The notes under the pieces are model-generated. The model was not told the DNA's origin. It was given only the letters and a program-made list of their open reading frames with translations, and did no database searches. A program made the position numbers and the translations under genes. DNA of 64,000 bases from Streptomyces sp. NBC_01268. GTDB lineage: Bacteria > Actinomycetota > Actinomycetes > Streptomycetales > Streptomycetaceae. Shown here one piece after another: positions 42,601-51,620 of the stretch (positions are counted from its first letter, which is position 1; each line of letters starts with the position of its first letter). The stretch lies in contig NZ_CP108454.1 of the NCBI RefSeq assembly GCF_036240795.1, forward strand, positions 3,720,001 through 3,784,000. Reading direction: 5' to 3'.

Positions 42601-44856
42601 GACCAGCGGGGCGAGCGACCAGCCGTCGGACGCGATGTGGTGGATGCAGAGCAGCAGGACGTGCGCGTCGGGGCCGGTGCGGAACAGGTCGACGCGGGTG
42701 GGGATCTCCGCCGACAGGTCGAAGAGGTGTCCGGCGGCCTTGTCGACGGCGGCCTGCACCTCCGCCTCGGCGACCTCGTGGACCGCGATCTCGACCCGGG
42801 CCTCGGCGGCCGGCACCACGATCTGCTCGGCGCCCTCGGGGCCCTCGCCGAAGTAGGTGCGCAGGCTCTCGTGCCGGGCGACCAGGTGGTCCACGGCCTT
42901 GCGCAGGGCGTCCGTGTCGAGCGCGCCGGTGAGGCGGACCGCGATCGGCAGGTTGTAGGTGGTGCTGGGGCCCTCCAGGCGGTGCAGGAACCACAGCCGC
43001 CCCTGCGCGTACGAGACGGGCAGGTGCGCGCCGCGCTCCCGCACGCCGGGCGCGGGCCGGGCCGGGGCGCCCGCGTCGAGGCGGAGCGCGAGGGCGGCCG
43101 GGGTGCGCTCCTCGAAGACGGCGCGGAGGGGGAGTTCGACGCCGAGCTCGGCGCGGACCCGGGCCACCAGGCGGGTGGCGAGCAGCGAGTTGCCGCCCAG
43201 GTCGAAGAAGGCGTCGTCGGCGCCGACCCGGTCGACGCGCAGCACCTCGCCGAAGAGCGCGGCCAGCGCCCGCTCGCCCTCGGTGCCGGGCGCGCGGTAC
43301 GAGGCGGAGGTGCCGAACTCCAGCGGCGGCAGGGCCTTGCGGTCGACCTTGCCGGCCGGGGTGAGCGGGAAGCGGTCCAGGACCGCGACTCCGGCCGGGA
43401 CCATGTGCTCGGGCAGCCAGGCGGCGAGCGCGGCGCGCAGCGCGCCCGGCTCGGGGCGGTGGCCTGCGGCGGGCACCACGTAGCCGGCCAGGTGCGTGGC
43501 GCCGGGGCCGTCGTCCTCGCGGACCACGACCCGGGCCTGCGCGACCTCGGGCAGGCGGCGCAGCGCCTCCTCGATCTCGCCGAGCTCGATGCGGTAGCCG
43601 CGGATCTTGACCTGCTCGTCGACGCGGCCGAGGAAGTCGAGGGCGCCGTCCGGGCGGCGCCGCACGACGTCGCCGGTGCGGTACATGCGGGCGCCGGGGG
43701 TGTCGCCGAACGGGCAGGCGACGAAGCGCTCGGCGGTCAGGCCGGGACGCCCGTGGTAGCCGCGGGCCAGGCCGTCGCCGGACAGGTACAGCTCGCCGGG
43801 CTCGCCGTCGGCGACCGGCCGCAGCCGCTCGTCGAGGACGTGGACGCCGGTGTTCCACAGGGGGTGGCCGATGGTGACGGGCTCGCCCGCGCGGACCGGC
43901 GCGACCAGCGACCAGATGGTGGTCTCGGTCGGGCCGTACAGGTTCCACACCTCGGCGTGCCCGTCGGCCGCGAGGAAGTCGGCGAGGTCCTGCGGCAGCG
44001 CCTCGCCGCCGCACAGCAGGCGGATGCCCGCCGGGAGTTCGGCCGGCGACCAGCCCGCCTCGCGCAGCAGCTGCCACAGCGCCGGGGTGCCCTGGACCAG
44101 GGTCGGCGCGGCCTCGGCGAGCCGGCGGCGCAGCGCGGCGCCGTCCACGGCGGTCTCCCGGGGCACCAGGTGCAGGGTGGCCCCGTTGACCAGCGGCAGG
44201 TAGAGCTCCAGGCCCGCGATGTCGAAGGAGATCGGGGTCGTCGACAGGACCGTGTCGGCCTCGCCCACCCCGTACCGGTCCGACATGAAGGCGAGGAAGT
44301 TCGCCAGCGAGCGGTGGGTGACGACGACGCCCTTGGGGCGGCCGGTCGAGCCGGAGGTGTAGATCGTGTACGCGCCCTGGCCGGGCCCGGTGGAGCGGCC
44401 CGTCGGGTCGGTGCCGGGCTCGCCGGCCTCGTCGCCCGGGTACAGCCGGGCGGTGCCCTCGGCCACCGGGCCGAGGCCCGGCTCGACGGCCGGGGTGGTG
44501 ATCAGGGCGCGGGGGCGGGCGTCGGCCGTCATGTAGGCCAGCCGCTCGCTCGGGTAGCCCGGGTCGAGCGGCAGGTACATCGCGCCTGCCTTGAGGGTGC
44601 CCAGCAGCGCGGCGACCAGCTCCGGCGAGGACGGCAGCGCGACGGCGACGGTGTCGCCGGGGCCGATGCCGAGGCCGCCGAGCCGGTGCGCGATCCGGTT
44701 GGCGCGGGCGTCGAGCTGCGCGTACGTCAGCTCGGTGGTGCCGTCGGTGACGGCGACGGCGGCCGGGACGCGGACGGCCGTCGCCTCGAAGCGGCCGACG
44801 AGGCCGTCGGCCCACGGGGCGGCGGCGCCCGCGGAGTGCTCCAGCTGTGCGGTCAT
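36601..44856 (-). CDS. Nonribosomal peptide synthetase, A-T-C-A(MT)-T-truncated E-C
   Basis: 2751 residues. A1 (about 20-505) reads D-I-L-Q-L-G-L-I-W-K at the ten specificity positions, a glycine code. T1 has S557 in GGNSLL. C1 (about 610-1060) has H739-H740-IASDG. A2 (about 1085-1530 and 1950-2000) reads D-P-C-F-M-A-A-V-D-K, for which I know no assignment; a methyltransferase with VLEVGVGSG near 1605 is inserted before A10. T2 has S2033 in GGDSIRS. Residues about 2065-2310 resemble only the second half of an epimerisation domain. C2 (about 2315-2745) has intact H2469-H-ILLDG and an LPLAPLQQG start like DCL domains. There is no terminal T or TE; those are on a separate protein. ATG 44856 overlaps the MbtH stop. 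Confidence 0.95.
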   Translation of the reverse strand: MTAQLEHSAGAAAPWADGLVGRFEATAVRVPAAVAVTDGTTELTYAQLDARANRIAHRLGGLGIGPGDTVAVALPSSPELVAALLGTLKAGAMYLPLDPGYPSERLAYMTADARPRALITTPAVEPGLGPVAEGTARLYPGDEAGEPGTDPTGRSTGPGQGAYTIYTSGSTGRPKGVVVTHRSLANFLAFMSDRYGVGEADTVLSTTPISFDIAGLELYLPLVNGATLHLVPRETAVDGAALRRRLAEAAPTLVQGTPALWQLLREAGWSPAELPAGIRLLCGGEALPQDLADFLAADGHAEVWNLYGPTETTIWSLVAPVRAGEPVTIGHPLWNTGVHVLDERLRPVADGEPGELYLSGDGLARGYHGRPGLTAERFVACPFGDTPGARMYRTGDVVRRRPDGALDFLGRVDEQVKIRGYRIELGEIEEALRRLPEVAQARVVVREDDGPGATHLAGYVVPAAGHRPEPGALRAALAAWLPEHMVPAGVAVLDRFPLTPAGKVDRKALPPLEFGTSASYRAPGTEGERALAALFGEVLRVDRVGADDAFFDLGGNSLLATRLVARVRAELGVELPLRAVFEERTPAALALRLDAGAPARPAPGVRERGAHLPVSYAQGRLWFLHRLEGPSTTYNLPIAVRLTGALDTDALRKAVDHLVARHESLRTYFGEGPEGAEQIVVPAAEARVEIAVHEVAEAEVQAAVDKAAGHLFDLSAEIPTRVDLFRTGPDAHVLLLCIHHIASDGWSLAPLVKDLCEAYEAALRGAGPDVAPLGVQYADYTLWQRELLGSTDDPDSAMSRQLAYWRERLAGAPELLDLPTDRPRPALATFRGDVVPFEVGAELTERLQALAQRERASLFMVLQAATATMLSKLGAGSDIPLGSPLAGRADSALDELVGFFVNTLVLRTDTSGNPAFTELLARVNESNLAAYDHQDLPFEYLVEVLNPARTTSHHPLFQVMLVLQNNVEPDWRLPGLDAVHETVPTRTAKFDLTVELTERFDRAGRPDGLRGEIEYATDLFDRATVERFSRYLLRVLDLVAADPARRLDSIDLLDVEERDTVLDGWNATALDLPDATFPTLFEAQVARTPDALALVHEDTELSYAELDRRANRVAHWLIGRGVGRDDVVGLSLRRSPDLLASLLGILKAGGVYLPLDPDYPPERLAFMVEDTRPRVLITTGDVLAKLPAEARDVVRLELDDPSVRAELDARPEHAPTDAERRAPLRAGDLAYVIYTSGSTGRPKGVAVTHRGIPNLARSYIERFGLDAGSRFLQFSSINFDPTFCEMCCTLLSGAAVILTSPEELLSPDRQRALTARHRPTHITFSPTILGSMAQDALAAVPHIMVAGEACPPGLAATWSRGRTMINAYGPTEATVDTLYWRVGDAGSAFEADSVPVGRPLHNTRVYVLDAALRPVPPGVVGELYIAGHGLARGYLNRPGLTSERFVACPYGEPGGRMYRTGDLAKWRTLPSGEGVVDFVGRADDQVKIRGMRIELGEIEAVLDTHDDVAQSVVVVREDTPDHKQLIGYVVARSGEERAHDLAEDIEHVDKWQEIHEQGYSEQEDLGVEQDFTGWNSSYDNGPIPLDEMREWQDATITRILDLKPRRVLEVGVGSGLILWKVAPHVDHYTGVDFSPSLIQTLGNRAAASEELRDRIMLRSLAGHEIGDLAGHRYDTVVINSVAQYFPSVPYLIDVIRQAMDLLEPGGRIFLGDIRHLGLLHPFLTAIALHGGAHADEQAGVVRELVEHTMALESELLLDPAFFSRIGEEVPEVAGVDIQLKRGHHSNELTDFRYEVVLHKRGAELVSVAGAAELAWDGPEALRAHLADGRPGLLRVTGIPNRRVAAEVLTARRIRTESTAAVRTLVPVERPGTDPEALHALAAEFGYEARLTWTDAADGDLFDAVLIGPERAGAPWLTDVFRHAPAEGRGLYAHGNDPRAEEHTRKLALEVRRHAARQLPEHMVPAAVVLLDRLPLTPNGKLDTRRLPAPDFTSRAVRPPRTEREITLARLFAEVLGLETVGVDDQFFDLGGDSIRSIQLVSRARAEGFVITPRDVFQHQTVEALIARAAQAAEAVDPAAVAATELPHWLKTLETPDPSYGEPALEHAAFDRSLDEEAAGALLGALPGIFHAAPEHIALAAFAPALIEWRARRLPAAQSALRVDLATDPVPAPYPVKLTPGLAGIDRALTDPKGLARALKRVKEQVRQTPSEGRNHAELAATNAEFGPSRVAFRYGFGEPGDAAARYALLVEVRPGADGVSAGVRWSWDTGLFGAAEVGALADRFEQLLAALAGLTAHPELGGLTPSDITLLPLKQSALTELERTYPGLADVLPLAPLQQGLLLHVSASADPEHDDDPYQGQTVFDLEGPLDAERLRAAAHGLLMRHANLRASFAVRGLENPVQVVRSTVEVPWRLHDLTGLPPADQQVERDRIVAEDARLRFDLAHGPMLRFSLIRYAATRHELLVADHHILLDGWSMPVVWHDLFELYAGRGEALPPVTPYRAYLAWLAGQDAAEAVTAWQAYLDGLAGPTRVGTPGLASHVLPRTTSAVLPAELTRDLERACARLGITLNTAVQTAWGLLLGRLTGTEDVVFGTTVSERPAEIDGIESVVGLLINTVPLRVRAEAGEPLRTTLTRVQSAQLDVFPHRHLGLTEIQRLAGTGELFDSYYVFQNYPDQEDDAADLGGLRASERTDGAKGVSHYPLGITVIPGERLELLFGHHPDLFDEKKIEFVKETLIEIIETIAGEARA

Positions 44857-45092
44857 GAGTGCAGGTCCTGTCCGGTGGTCGCGGCCGGCGCGAGGGCCGT
44901 CCAGTGCTCCTCGACGTACCCGAGGCAGGCCGTGCGCGTCCCGGGGCCGAACGCGGCCTCCCAGCCGGCCGGCACCTCGGCGACATCGGGCCACAGCGAG
45001 TGCTCGCCGGCGGCGTTGGTCAGGACGCGGTAGACGCCCGACTCGTTCTCGAACGGGTTGGTCGCCTCGTCCGTCTGCTGTGCCTTGCCCAT
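44853..45092 (-). CDS. MbtH-like NRPS chaperone
   Basis: A 79-residue protein with the MbtH signature [24 protein letters not shown] then [10 protein letters not shown] and [14 protein letters not shown] (three conserved Trp residues W34, W44, W65 approximately), given in parts. MbtH proteins bind adenylation domains and are needed for their folding or activity; this one probably serves A1 and A2 of the large NRPS, whose start codon overlaps its stop, and perhaps the Thr-activating A domain. ATG 45092 has TGAGGA just upstream. Confidence 0.95.
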   Translation of the reverse strand: MGKAQQTDEATNPFENESGVYRVLTNAAGEHSLWPDVAEVPAGWEAAFGPGTRTACLGYVEEHWTALAPAATTGQDLHS

Positions 45093-45097
45093 GGTCC

Positions 45098-46183
45098 TCA
45101 GCCCTCGCCCACGAAGTCGTCGATGCGCGCGGCGATCTCGACCGCGTCGGTCATGCAGAGCTTCACGCCGTACGAGTCGGAGTCCATGACCTCGGCGGTC
45201 AGCTCCCCGGTGATCGCCGCGCGCCACTGCTCGAAGGTCTCGTTGTCCTTGGCGAGCAGCATCAGCGCGTCCACGTCCAGCGGCTCGGGACGGTAGGTCT
45301 CCAGGGCCCGCGCGGTGGTGCGGAAGGCCCGGTAGACGCGCTCGGCGAAGCGGGTCGCGCCGCCGCCCCGCGCCGCGGCCTCGGCGCCGAACAGCACCGC
45401 CGCCACCTCCGCGTACACCTTCTCGTGCTCGGCGTCTGCCGGGTCGAGCGCCGGGTGCTCGGTGTGCGGGGCGATGAGCCGCAGCATGTCGTAGCGGTAG
45501 TCGACCAGCCGGACCTGCTCGGTGCCGGGCTCCTCCGCGCCGGTGCGGGAGCCGTCCAGGTAGCCGTCGACGATCACCAGCTTCCGCAGGCCCAGGCCGC
45601 GCTCCTCCGCGATGCGGGCGATCTCGTAGCCGATCACGCCGCCCGCGCAGGCACCCACCAGGTGGAAGTCGTCCTCGCCGAACTCGTCCTCGATCAGGTC
45701 CGCGTACTGCTGGGCCAGCTCCCGCATGTCGTCGGGGACGGACACGTCGCTGATGTGCGGGGACTGGATCCCGTAGCAGGCGCGGTCGGCGCCGAGCAGC
45801 CGCACCAGGTGCCCGTAGCCGTCGACCAGGCCGGTGCCCGGGTGGATGAAGACCAGCGGGGTGTGCGCGCCCTGGTTGCTCATGCGGATCATGGAGCGCT
45901 CGGTGGGCGCGGCCTGCAGGATCGCCTTGTTGGCGCACAGCTTGCTGAGGGTGCGGTACCGCAGCAGGTCGCCCATGTTCAGGGACCAGCCGAGCCGCTG
46001 GTTGATCTGCTCGATGGTGACCAGGGCCAGGAGGGAGTCGCCCCCGGTCGCGAAGAAGTCGTCGTCGAGCCCGACGTCCTCCCGGTCCAGCGTGGTCTTC
46101 CAGATCTCGACGAGGGTCTGCTCCACCAGGCTCTGGCCCGGCGTGACCTCGGACTCCTCGATGGTTGTCTGCCGAGCACTCAC
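45098..46183 (-). CDS. PCP-thioesterase didomain with a Cys nucleophile
   Basis: A 361-residue protein. Residues 15-90 are a carrier domain with S50 in GGDSLLA. Residues 105-361 are a type I thioesterase fold starting [14 protein letters not shown]. The nucleophile elbow is VGACAGG with C179 in place of the usual Ser, and the acid is probably in IVDGYLDG. No His is found in the last 80 residues, where the catalytic His is normally placed, so the mechanism may differ. The free PCP complements the NRPS, which ends in a C domain, and is the likely acceptor of the residue carried over by the SyrC-like protein. GTG 46183 has GAGAG upstream. Confidence 0.88.
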   Translation of the reverse strand: MSARQTTIEESEVTPGQSLVEQTLVEIWKTTLDREDVGLDDDFFATGGDSLLALVTIEQINQRLGWSLNMGDLLRYRTLSKLCANKAILQAAPTERSMIRMSNQGAHTPLVFIHPGTGLVDGYGHLVRLLGADRACYGIQSPHISDVSVPDDMRELAQQYADLIEDEFGEDDFHLVGACAGGVIGYEIARIAEERGLGLRKLVIVDGYLDGSRTGAEEPGTEQVRLVDYRYDMLRLIAPHTEHPALDPADAEHEKVYAEVAAVLFGAEAAARGGGATRFAERVYRAFRTTARALETYRPEPLDVDALMLLAKDNETFEQWRAAITGELTAEVMDSDSYGVKLCMTDAVEIAARIDDFVGEG

Positions 46184-46263
46184 AGCGGAACTCTCACTTT
46201 CGTCGCTAAGGACAGCTATGGGGGGCGGGGCGGGCGGGGCCGGTGGGCCCGCTGGGGGGCGGG

Positions 46264-47046
46264 CTACGCCCACCCGCCCGTGAAGGGGATGACGTCGCCG
46301 GTGAGGAAGTCGGCGGAGCCGCTGGTCAGGAAGACCACCAGGTCGCCGATCTCGCGGGCGGTGCCGAGGCGGCCGGCCGGCAGCAGGCCGCGGAGCTTCT
46401 CCCGGCCCTCGTCCGTCGCCCACGCCTCCGGCGGGTAATAGGTCTCGGACTCAAGGAAGTTGGGGGCGACCGCGTGCACGACGACCCCGTGCGGGGCGAG
46501 TTCGCGGGCCGCGGCCTGCGCGTACACGGAGGCCGCGGCACGCAGCGAGCTGTAGACCGAGAAGCCGTGCTCGGGCCGCTGCGGGGCGGCCGAGGTCAGC
46601 ACCACGATGTGGCCGCTCCCCCGCCGCTTCATGTGCGCGGCGGCCTTGCCGAGGACGGCCGCCGGGGTGACGAGCAGGGCTTCGGCGGCCCGCCGCAGCT
46701 CGGCCGCGTCGGGCTGGTCGACGGGCTGGAAGCGGGCCGGGTAGACGTCGTTGCTGACCAGCACGTCGAGCCGGCCGTACCGCTTCACCGCCTGCCCGAC
46801 CGCCCCGGCCGGGGTCTTGGCGTCACTCGCGACGGCGCCGTCCCGGGTGTCCTCGAAGGCGGCCCTGGCGGCCTCGTCGAGGAAGTCGTCGTCCTGGCAG
46901 AACACCGTGTACCCGGCCTTGCGCAGCGCCTCGACCGCGCCGGGCCCGGCGTAGCGCGTCGCCTGCGTGACCAGGGCGACGCGCTCCGCCGGGGCGGCCG
47001 TGCGGGAGCCGGGGGGACCGGCGGCGGAAGGGGTGTCCGCGCTCAC
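46264..47046 (-). CDS. Halohydrin dehalogenase-like protein (SDR fold, cofactor-independent type)
   Basis: A 260-residue protein of short-chain dehydrogenase fold. The NAD(P) motif TGxxxGxG is replaced by T27-QATR-Y32-A-G34, fitting the halohydrin dehalogenase motif T-x4-(F/Y)-x-G that makes a halide pocket. The catalytic set is S152-x12-Y165-x3-R169, with Arg in place of the SDR Lys, also diagnostic. Other HheC-like stretches are LDVLVSNDVY, FQPVD, MKRRGSGHI and RLGT-REIGDLVVFL. Such enzymes close vicinal haloalcohols to epoxides and release halide. Beside a Thr chlorinase, 4-chlorothreonine is the obvious substrate. GTG 47046 overlaps the SyrC-like stop (GTGA). No homologue in an NRPS cluster is known to me. 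Confidence 0.87.
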   Translation of the reverse strand: MSADTPSAAGPPGSRTAAPAERVALVTQATRYAGPGAVEALRKAGYTVFCQDDDFLDEAARAAFEDTRDGAVASDAKTPAGAVGQAVKRYGRLDVLVSNDVYPARFQPVDQPDAAELRRAAEALLVTPAAVLGKAAAHMKRRGSGHIVVLTSAAPQRPEHGFSVYSSLRAAASVYAQAAARELAPHGVVVHAVAPNFLESETYYPPEAWATDEGREKLRGLLPAGRLGTAREIGDLVVFLTSGSADFLTGDVIPFTGGWA

Positions 47047-48221
47047 GCGCCACCGCCGATGAACTCCCGCAGCATCGTGTAGACCTCGGGGTCCGGGATC
47101 AGGATGTCGTGGTGGGTCCCCGACTCCCGCTCCTCGACCCGGGCCTCGCCCCGCACCAGGTCGCCGAAGTGGCGGGCCGTGTCGGGGTGGGTCATCCGGT
47201 CCGTGCTGCTCGTGGCGATGAGCACCCGCTGGGTGATCGCCCGGGCCGCCTCGTTCGCGTCGTACGCCATGAGCGCGTAGTTCTGCTTCGCGTACCGGTG
47301 GAACAGCTCCACGTCCCCGTACGGGTAGAGGATGAACGGCGCCAGCCGCGGCTCCACGCCGAACAGCATGTTGGGGTCGAGGAAGAGGCTCAGCGTGCTC
47401 CGGGCCCGCTCGACGCCGGCCGCGGCGGTGGCGAGCACGCTCTGGAACTGCTTCTGGAACGGGGTGCGCATGACGCCCGCGCCGAAGTTCAGGTCGGGGT
47501 GGAGCACCGTGAGGGTCTCCACCCGGTCGCCGAACGCGGCGGCCGCGGCGACGCCGACCGGCGCCCCGCCGCAGATCCCGACCAGGTGGGCCCGGGTGAT
47601 CCCGTACTCCGTGAGCAGCGCGCCCATCAGGGCGGTCTCCTCGTCGAAGTCGCCCGCCGGGGTGTCGAGGCCGCGCCAGTCGCCGAACAGGTACGGGTTC
47701 TCGTAGGTGACGACGAGCCGGCCGTCGGGTCCCGAGGACAGCTCCTCCAGCCAGGGCCGGAACAGCGTGGCCGGCACGCCGGAGGGCAGGATCAGGACGA
47801 TCGCCTCCTCGCCGGCCGGTCCCGCGGAGAAGGCCTCGAAGGCGGGTACGCCCGCGGCCTCGATCCGGCGCCGGCCCGGGAGGGCGGCGAGTCCGGACGG
47901 GCCCGCCGCGAGGTCCTCCGGTTGCCCCGAGCTCTCGGCGACGGGACGCCAGCTGCCCAGCTCCAGGTCGACATAGGTGCTGAGGGCGACCTCCAGGGCG
48001 GACGGCTGCTGGGGTGCGGTGGCCTCGAACCACGGGACGACCAGGCCGTACGCGTCGCCGACGGCGGCCAGGACCTCGTTGCACCGGGCCGCCTCGGCCG
48101 CGGAGTACTCCTCCGTGGCCCGCTCGCCGGCCGGGAAGACCCGCAGGGTCTTCGACGACGCGGCGAGCAGCGGCTGGCACAGTTCGAGGACCTCGACCAC
48201 GCTCAGGGTCTTGGTGGTCAT
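47043..48221 (-). CDS. SyrC-like aminoacyltransferase (alpha/beta-hydrolase fold, Cys nucleophile)
   Basis: A 392-residue alpha/beta-hydrolase-fold protein with nucleophile elbow LVGICGGA (C217) and an Asp/His pair likely in TSSTDRM and GTHHDIL near 330 and 370. In syringomycin biosynthesis SyrC has this build and shuttles 4-chlorothreonine from the free carrier SyrB1 to the last carrier domain of SyrE through a Cys thioester; CmaE does the same for coronamic acid precursors. By analogy this protein connects the A-PCP protein to the PCP-TE protein. It starts one base before the halogenase stop and overlaps the dehalogenase gene, so all are made together. Confidence 0.86.
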   Translation of the reverse strand: MTTKTLSVVEVLELCQPLLAASSKTLRVFPAGERATEEYSAAEAARCNEVLAAVGDAYGLVVPWFEATAPQQPSALEVALSTYVDLELGSWRPVAESSGQPEDLAAGPSGLAALPGRRRIEAAGVPAFEAFSAGPAGEEAIVLILPSGVPATLFRPWLEELSSGPDGRLVVTYENPYLFGDWRGLDTPAGDFDEETALMGALLTEYGITRAHLVGICGGAPVGVAAAAAFGDRVETLTVLHPDLNFGAGVMRTPFQKQFQSVLATAAAGVERARSTLSLFLDPNMLFGVEPRLAPFILYPYGDVELFHRYAKQNYALMAYDANEAARAITQRVLIATSSTDRMTHPDTARHFGDLVRGEARVEERESGTHHDILIPDPEVYTMLREFIGGGA

Positions 48222-48222
48222 G

Positions 48223-49155
48223 TCAGAACTTCTTCCCCCGGGTGGTCTCCGTGACCATGCGGTTGTCGGCGTTGTTGTTCTCTCCGCTGACCAGGACGGA
48301 GCCGTAGCGCTCCAGGCTGATCCGGCCGCCGTACTCCTCGATGTGCTCGCTGTCCGGGTAGACCGTGACCGTGGACGGCACGTAGCGGGAGGCGAAGCCC
48401 ATCCGCATCTCGTTGGTCTTGCCCTCGTGCGGGTGCGAGGCGTGCATCAGCGTCGACCAGAAGATGATGAACTGGCCCGGCCGCATGACCTGCGAGACGG
48501 CCTGGTCCTCGTCCGGCGTCCAGTTCGGGTCCTTCTGGAGCTGGCGGTAGTCGTAGCCGAAGAAGCCGCGGCGGACGCCGTCCTTGTCGACCGAGTTGAT
48601 CGAGTTCGGGTCGTAGTGCATCCGCTTGGTCTCGTCGTAGTTCATCGACTCGTGCGTGCCGGGGATGAACTGCAGGCAGCCGTTCTCGACGGCGGCCTCG
48701 GTGAACGCCGACCAGACGGTGATGGTGCCGCCGAAGTCGGAGTTGTCCGGCCACAGGATCTGCGGGGTGCCCGAGGCGTTGGCGAAGGTGTCCGCCTGGT
48801 GCCAGTCGGTGCCCTCGTCACCCGGGTGCTTCGGGAAGAACTCGGTGCGCCAGCAGATGACGTCCGGGCCCAGGATGGAGTTCACCCGGTCGACGATCTC
48901 GGCCCGCCCGATGTGGGAGGCGAGGAAGTCGTTGTCGAGGTGACGGTCGTAGTTGGAGATGTTGGTGGCGCCGGCCAGCGCGTCGTCCGGGTACACGGCG
49001 TCGCTGCGGTCCAGCAGCTGGAGCCGGGTCTTGCGCCACTGCGCCTTCATCTCCTCCGGCGTGTAGAGCGTGAACGGGCCGATGAAGCCCTGCCGGTGGA
49101 ACTGCGCGAGCTCCTCCTCGGAGAGGGCGAACGTCTTCTTGGCTTCGGTGGTCAT
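48223..49155 (-). CDS. Fe(II)/2-oxoglutarate-dependent halogenase (SyrB2-like)
   Basis: A 310-residue enzyme that reads as a close SyrB2 relative along its length ([43 protein letters not shown]). The decisive feature is H119-Q-A121: Ala replaces the iron-binding Asp/Glu of hydroxylases, opening the site for chloride. H238 (LMHASH) is the second ligand and R257 holds 2-oxoglutarate. SyrB2 chlorinates C4 of Thr bound to a carrier domain; a Thr-loading A-PCP gene lies immediately upstream, with an 11-base gap and AGGAGACC before ATG 49155. Product predicted: 4-chloro-L-threonyl-S-PCP. Confidence 0.95.
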   Translation of the reverse strand: MTTEAKKTFALSEEELAQFHRQGFIGPFTLYTPEEMKAQWRKTRLQLLDRSDAVYPDDALAGATNISNYDRHLDNDFLASHIGRAEIVDRVNSILGPDVICWRTEFFPKHPGDEGTDWHQADTFANASGTPQILWPDNSDFGGTITVWSAFTEAAVENGCLQFIPGTHESMNYDETKRMHYDPNSINSVDKDGVRRGFFGYDYRQLQKDPNWTPDEDQAVSQVMRPGQFIIFWSTLMHASHPHEGKTNEMRMGFASRYVPSTVTVYPDSEHIEEYGGRISLERYGSVLVSGENNNADNRMVTETTRGKKF

Positions 49156-49166
49156 GTCCAGGTCTC

Positions 49167-50981
49167 CTAGCGGGAGGTGAGGGCGAGCTGGTTCTTGACG
49201 GCGGCGGCGAGGGCGGCGATGTTCGCGCCCTCGGCGAGCGTTCCGACGTTGAGGCTCAGCCGGTAGCGGTCGTTGACGACGCTGAGCATGTGGATCAGGG
49301 AGAACGAGGTGCCGCCGAGGTCGAAGAACTCGTCGCCGTCGGCGATCGCGGCCGCGTCACCGGTGCCGAGGACCTCGGCCCAGATGCCGCGCAGGGCGTC
49401 CTCCACGGAACCGCCGGCCGCGCTCTGCTCGCGGGCGCTGTCGGCGGCCTCGGCGAGCCGGAGCTCCAGGCGCTTGCGCAGGACGCTCTCGTCCAGCTTG
49501 CCGTTGACGGTGACCGGGAGTTCGTCGAGGGCGAGGTACGTGGAGGGCGCCATGTACGCGGGCAGCGCGGCGGCGACGGCCTCCTTCAGCTCCGCGGCGA
49601 GGGCCTCGGCGTCCGTGCCGGCCTCGACGACCGGGTAGGCCACCAGACGCGGGTCGCCGGAGCCGAAGTCGGCGACGAGGACGACCGCGTCGCGGACGGC
49701 GGGGTGCTGCTCCAGGACGGTCTCGATCTCGCCCGGCTCCACGCGGTAGCCGCGGATCTTGACCTGGCGGTCGGCGCGGCCCGCGTAGGCGAACTGGCCC
49801 GGGGCGGTCTGCACGCCGCGGTCGCCGGAGTCGTACCAGCGCTCGGTGGAGCCGTCGGCCAGGGTCCGCTCGACGAAGCGCTCGGCCGTCAGCTCCGGGT
49901 GGCCCAGGTAGCCGCGGGCGACACCGGCGCCGGCCACGTGCAGCCCGCCCTCGGCACCGATCGGCAGCTCCGCGCCCGACTCGTCGAGGACGGCGAGCCG
50001 CAGGTCGGCGATGGGGCGGCCGATGAGGCTGTCGCCCTCGCCGGCCAGGTCGGCCTCGGAGATGACCTTCCAGGTGACGTGCACCGTGGTCTCGGTGATG
50101 CCGTACATGTTGACGAGCGCCGGCGTCTCGATGCCGTGGCGCTCCACCCACGGCTTGAGCGAGCGGTAGTCCAGCTTCTCGCCGCCGAAGATCACGTACC
50201 GCAGGTCCAGCGGCCGGCCCTCGTCGACGCCGATCAGGTTGCGGAAGGCCGAAGGCGTCTGGTTGAGCACCGTGACGCGCTCGCGGCGCAGCAGCGTGAG
50301 GAAGGCCTGCGGGTCGCGGGCGGTGTCGCGGTCGACGATCACCAGGCGGCCGCCGAAGAACAGCGCGCCCCAGATCTCCCACACGGAGAAGTCGAAGGCG
50401 GTGGAGTGGAAGTTGGTCCACACGTCGGTCTCGTCGAACGCGAAGACCGGCGCGGTGGCGGTGAACAGCCGGACCGCGTTGCGGTGTTCGATCTCGACGC
50501 CCTTGGGCTCGCCCGTCGAGCCGGAGGTGAAGATGACGTACGCGAGGCTCTCGGCGTCCGCACCCTGGTGCCCGGCCGGCGCCTCGGCGACGGCCTCGGG
50601 CAGCGCGTCCACCCGGACGACCCGACGGTCCTCGACGAGGGAGGCGGTCGCGGCGTGGGCGACGACCAGACCGGAGTCGCAGTGGCCGAGCACGAACTCG
50701 CGCCGCTCGGCCGGGTAGGCGGGGTCGACCGGCACGTAACCGGCCCCGGCCTTCAGGATGCCGAGCAGACCGACGACGAGCTCGGCACCCCGCTCGACGC
50801 AGAGCCCGACCCGCTGGTCCCGCCCCGCGCCCGCGGCCCGCAGCGCCCCGGCGAGCCGCTCGGCCCGCTCGTCCAGCTCGCGGTAGGTGAGCTGGGTACG
50901 GCCGTCGGTGACGGCGACGGATTCCGGGAAACGGGAGGCGGTCCGCTCGAAGTTCTCGTGGAGGGTGACACCGGGTTTCAT
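49167..50981 (-). CDS. Stand-alone adenylation-PCP didomain for L-threonine (SyrB1-like)
   Basis: A 604-residue A-PCP protein. Core motifs include [16 protein letters not shown] (A3), YGITETT (A5), YDSGDRG (A7) and NGKLDE (A10). The specificity positions read D-F-W-N-I-G-M-V-H-K, exactly the standard threonine code. The carrier domain near residues 530-600 has the pantetheine Ser in [11 protein letters not shown]. No C domain is present, so this is a loading platform for tailoring, as SyrB1 is for SyrB2. It is the first gene of the main operon; its ATG at 50981 lies about 127 bases after the predicted transcription start. Confidence 0.95.
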   Translation of the reverse strand: MKPGVTLHENFERTASRFPESVAVTDGRTQLTYRELDERAERLAGALRAAGAGRDQRVGLCVERGAELVVGLLGILKAGAGYVPVDPAYPAERREFVLGHCDSGLVVAHAATASLVEDRRVVRVDALPEAVAEAPAGHQGADAESLAYVIFTSGSTGEPKGVEIEHRNAVRLFTATAPVFAFDETDVWTNFHSTAFDFSVWEIWGALFFGGRLVIVDRDTARDPQAFLTLLRRERVTVLNQTPSAFRNLIGVDEGRPLDLRYVIFGGEKLDYRSLKPWVERHGIETPALVNMYGITETTVHVTWKVISEADLAGEGDSLIGRPIADLRLAVLDESGAELPIGAEGGLHVAGAGVARGYLGHPELTAERFVERTLADGSTERWYDSGDRGVQTAPGQFAYAGRADRQVKIRGYRVEPGEIETVLEQHPAVRDAVVLVADFGSGDPRLVAYPVVEAGTDAEALAAELKEAVAAALPAYMAPSTYLALDELPVTVNGKLDESVLRKRLELRLAEAADSAREQSAAGGSVEDALRGIWAEVLGTGDAAAIADGDEFFDLGGTSFSLIHMLSVVNDRYRLSLNVGTLAEGANIAALAAAVKNQLALTSR

Positions 50982-51116
50982 TGGACGGAATACCTTTCCC
51001 AGAAATGAACGAGGGCAGGGAGGACAGCGGAATACGCAGGTGGAGTGCGCGGGTGAATGCGCGGGTGGAATTCGGCGGGACTCGCTGGCCTTCTCGAATG
51101 TGTCAGGCCCCGGAGG

Positions 51117-51168
51117 GCCCTACAAGGGATGCGCGGTGGCACCAAGGTGCAGTGGCTGCAAGTGGCCA
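51117..51168 (-). promoter_or_regulatory. Cluster promoter element, copy 1 (before the main NRPS operon)
   Basis: On the minus strand: activator-like block 51168-51146, TTGGTG (51145-51140), 17 bp, TAGGGC (51122-51117). GCACCAAGGTGC inside it (plus strand 51140-51151) is a perfect 12-bp palindrome overlapping the -35. Copy 2 is at 32734-32784. Confidence 0.8.
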
Positions 51169-51193
51169 GGGGGCGCCGGCGGGCGCCGCGGGC

Positions 51194-51508
51194 TCAGAGC
51201 GGGAGCCCGGCGTCCTCGACGACGGAGACGACGCCATGACAGAGCCCGATGTCCCGGCCCTCCCGGGGAACCCGCAGCTCGACCCGGACCCGGCCGCCGG
51301 GTGGCGGCCGCAGGAGCAGGTGCTGCACGGCGGCGAGGACCCCGGTGCCGGCCTCGGGGGCGGAGCCGGCGGAGACGTAGAAGACCGTCCGGTAGACGTG
51401 CTCCACGTGGCATCTGGAGACCTGGGGGACCACCCGGGCAAGATCGTCGAGATCGATCCGCGCCTGCCCGAATTCACCGGGCGGGAGGTCGAGATGGATG
51501 GCGTACAT
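51194..51508 (-). CDS. Small uncharacterised protein at the cluster edge
   Basis: A 104-residue soluble protein starting MYAIHLDLPPGEFGQARID, with a middle part RCHVEHVYRTVFYVSAG and a C-terminal beta-rich region with two more short strands. I recognise no family. It lies between the LuxR-type regulator and the main operon, in the same direction, and ends just upstream of the cluster promoter element. The ribosome-binding site before ATG 51508 is weak. A hairpin (51577) and a perfect 9-bp inverted repeat (51621) lie before it, so it probably has its own promoter. Confidence 0.6.
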   Translation of the reverse strand: MYAIHLDLPPGEFGQARIDLDDLARVVPQVSRCHVEHVYRTVFYVSAGSAPEAGTGVLAAVQHLLLRPPPGGRVRVELRVPREGRDIGLCHGVVSVVEDAGLPL

Positions 51509-51576
51509 GGCAGAGAGAATCCCAGCCGCATACCGGACTTCGGCACGTTCTCCGGGGCAGCTTGATGCCATGGCAG

Positions 51577-51609
51577 CAAAGGGCCCACCGATATCCGGTG
51601 AGCCCTTTG
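51577..51609 (-). terminator. Hairpin after the LuxR-type regulator gene
   Basis: CAAAGGGCCCACCG and CGGTGAGCCCTTTG pair over 14 bp with one mismatch and an ATATC loop, 42 bases past the regulator stop. Confidence 0.75.
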
Positions 51610-51620
51610 TAATGTCCGGA

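Noticed and set aside
38452..45033. Very long open frame on the plus strand opposite the NRPS (over 2100 codons)
   Set aside because: It is the antisense shadow of a high-G+C gene: biased composition, no domains and no ribosome-binding site. The minus strand has complete NRPS domains.
46264..47046. Plain SDR ketoreductase annotation for the dehalogenase-like gene
   Set aside because: The glycine-rich cofactor motif and the catalytic Lys are both replaced, in the way diagnostic of halohydrin dehalogenases.
48223..49155. Phytanoyl-CoA dioxygenase-type hydroxylase
   Set aside because: Ala121 replaces the carboxylate iron ligand; the sequence follows SyrB2 along its length.
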